The notes beneath the pieces are model-generated. The model saw only the letters and a program-made list of their open reading frames with translations. It was not told the DNA's origin and did no database searches. From contig OZ252146.1 in the NCBI GenBank assembly GCA_965248735.1, positions 3,658,001 to 3,722,000 on the forward strand: a stretch of 64,000 nt of DNA. The letters are read 5' to 3'. The stretch is from Aldehydirespirator sp965248735 (GTDB taxonomy: Bacteria; Actinomycetota; Acidimicrobiia; Acidimicrobiales; Aldehydirespiratoraceae). Position numbers and translations under genes: made by a program. Positions 62,748 through 64,000 of the stretch are shown piece by piece. The stretch's first letter is position 1; each line of letters opens with the position of its first letter.

Positions 62748-63691
62748 GGCTGACCCTCCCTTGTCTCGCGGCATGCGTCGGCGGCGGCTCTGCCGTTCGT
62801 GATCATCGTGCCGATTCCCGCGTCGGTGAACAGCTCGAGCAGCACCGCATGGGGGATCCGGCCGTCGAGCATGTGGGCCGATCCCGCGCCTTGCCGGACG
62901 GCGTCGACGCAGGCCCGGGCCTTGGGGATCATCCCGCCGCTGACGGCGCCGGAGGCGATCATGGCCTCGACCTCCTCCACAGTGGCCCTGCTGACCAGCG
63001 ACGACAACTCCGACGGGTCTGCCAGCAGGCCGGGCACGTCCGTGAGGTACACAGCCTTGGCCGCACCGAGCGCTCCGGCGAGGGCCGCAGCCATGGTGTC
63101 GGCGTTGATGTTGTAGGCCTGGCCCCCGGCGTCGGCGCCGATCGACGACACGACGGGGATGATCTCGGTGGCCGCGAGACGCTCGACGAGACGGGGATCA
63201 ACCGTGGCGATGTCGCCGACGAAACCCAGCGAGGGGTCCCGGGGCACTGCGGTGACGAGGCGGCCGTCCTCGCCTGAGAGTCCCAGCGCGGCTCCCCCGT
63301 TGGCATTGATCGCGTTGACGATGTCCCGGCCGACCTTGCCCACGAGAACCATCCGGGCCACTTCGAGGGTCTCGGCGTCGGTGACCCGCAGGCCGTCGCG
63401 GAACTCGCTCTGCTTTCCGAGCCGGGCCAGATGATCGCCGATCTGAGGGGCGCCGCCGTGGACTACCACCGGATGCAGCCCGACGGCCCGCACCAGCACG
63501 ATGTCGCGGGCAAAGGAGTCGGACAGGGCGGGGTCGGTCATCGCGTGGCCGCCGTACTTGACGACCACCACCGCGCCCCGGAACCGCCGGATGTACGGCA
63601 ACGCCTCCACCAGGGCGCGCGCCCGCCGCTCGGGCTCGAAGCCGAGTGCTTCGTCCGGCGGGTGGTCGGGGTGTGTCGTCTTCAAGCTCAT
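62744..63691 (-). CDS. argB: Acetylglutamate kinase
   Basis: This 315-residue amino-acid kinase phosphorylates N-acetylglutamate. It has VVVVKYGGHAM at the nucleotide site, LHPVVVHGGAPQIGDHLARL, and AYNINADTMAAALAGALGAA. The ATG at 63691 overlaps the argJ stop (ATGA). The N-terminal helix (ERRARALVEALPYIRRFRG) is of the type found in arginine-inhibited, hexameric enzymes, so feedback control by arginine is likely. Confidence 0.95.
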   Translation of the reverse strand: MSLKTTHPDHPPDEALGFEPERRARALVEALPYIRRFRGAVVVVKYGGHAMTDPALSDSFARDIVLVRAVGLHPVVVHGGAPQIGDHLARLGKQSEFRDGLRVTDAETLEVARMVLVGKVGRDIVNAINANGGAALGLSGEDGRLVTAVPRDPSLGFVGDIATVDPRLVERLAATEIIPVVSSIGADAGGQAYNINADTMAAALAGALGAAKAVYLTDVPGLLADPSELSSLVSRATVEEVEAMIASGAVSGGMIPKARACVDAVRQGAGSAHMLDGRIPHAVLLELFTDAGIGTMITNGRAAADACRETREGQP

Positions 63692-64000
63692 GTCCTGTAT
63701 CCCGCATTGATGTCGATGTAGCCGTGGGTGAGGTCGCAGGTCCAGACCGTGGCCTCGCCGTGGCCCACGCCCACGTCCACCCGAAGCTCGATGTTGTCGC
63801 CCAGCAGATGCTGGGTGGCCCTCTCCTCGCGGTAGCCGGGACACGGCATGCCACCCTCGGCGCACTGCTCGTCGCCGATCCAGATTGCCAGCCGGTCCCG
63901 GTCGGCCCGTTGGCCGGCCTTGCCCACCGCGGCCACGATGCGGCCCCAGTTGGCGTCGGAGGCGGCCAGAGCGGTCTTCACCAGCGGGGAGTCGGCCACC
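63688..64000 (-). CDS. argJ: Glutamate N-acetyltransferase / amino-acid acetyltransferase, C-terminal part (cut by window edge)
   Basis: The visible 103 codons are the end of ArgJ: SPLVKTALAASDANWGRIVA, then NIELRVDVGVGHGEATVWTC and LTHGYIDINAGYRT at the C-terminus. ArgJ transfers the acetyl group from acetylornithine to glutamate in the acetyl cycle. The gene runs off the window, so the self-cleavage Thr (AxxxNATMLTfM-type site) cannot be seen. Its stop overlaps argB by ATGA. Confidence 0.93.
   Translation of the reverse strand, partial: VADSPLVKTALAASDANWGRIVAAVGKAGQRADRDRLAIWIGDEQCAEGGMPCPGYREERATQHLLGDNIELRVDVGVGHGEATVWTCDLTHGYIDINAGYRT

Overview
The window is high-GC bacterial DNA, most likely from an actinomycete of the Acidimicrobiia type. 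The reasons are the high GC, the frequent GTG/TTG starts, a roughly 3.1 kb 23S rRNA, a PASTA-tailed bifunctional penicillin-binding protein, an actinobacterial-style KorAB pair and a compact argJBDF-argR-argGH operon. The mix of sulfatases, a rhamnosidase, several PhyH-type dioxygenases, sugar-acid dehydratases and ABC sugar importers resembles gene sets reported from marine and sponge-associated lineages. The placement is inference; the 16S gene (50193-51713, minus) would settle it.

Layout. 1-13.4 kb: short-chain dehydrogenases, a Tat/lipoprotein-dependent ABC sugar importer, a PhyH dioxygenase, a lower-GC island with two unknown secreted/membrane proteins, then a minus-strand cluster of enolase-superfamily dehydratase, amidohydrolase (lactonase-like) and Gfo/Idh/MocA dehydrogenase, another PhyH, a cupin and a second copy of the SDR. 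13.5-18.6 kb: a small membrane protein and a 1506-residue secreted SGNH hydrolase with RTX repeats. 18.6-22.3 kb: a graveyard of broken insertion sequences (IS110, IS1380, two IS3 pieces, IS30). 22.3-41.3 kb: a carbohydrate locus centred on L-rhamnose, with mutarotase, PhyH, DHDPS-type aldolase, rhamnonate-type dehydratase, polysaccharide deacetylases, two sulfatases, a CE4-GH78 fusion, an IclR regulator, two more PhyH proteins, a second ABC importer and a beta-helix protein. 41.5-46.5 kb: korAB, class I aldolase, a TPR-like protein. 46.6-51.7 kb: an rRNA operon on the minus strand (16S-23S-5S, no spacer tRNA). 52.2-64 kb: tyrS, a bifunctional PBP, a small membrane protein, a DNA glycosylase and the arginine operon.

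How the parts fit. Extracellular sulfatases, deacetylases and the rhamnosidase would release L-rhamnose-like sugars from a sulfated, acylated polymer. Two importers lacking an in-window ATPase would take them up. Mutarotase, SDR dehydrogenase, lactonase-like amidohydrolase, dehydratase and aldolase would make a non-phosphorylative route to small acids and aldehydes. A shared operator-like sequence (TTCAC-N4-GTGAA) lies upstream of four of these units. Five intact PhyH proteins are interleaved with the sugar genes, two of them translationally coupled to sugar enzymes; the adjacent pair at 34.2 and 36.2 kb has H-G-G in place of the iron-binding H-x-D.

The most unusual local structure is at 39466-39671. 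There a 44-bp tandem repeat has copied the ATGA stop/start junction between two permease genes, giving a chain of four overlapping 15-codon mini-ORFs. Similar short tandem duplications occur at the 3' ends of the 35.1 kb deacetylase and korA genes, at the 5' end of the PBP gene and inside the IS110 transposase, so short tandem duplication seems active in this genome.
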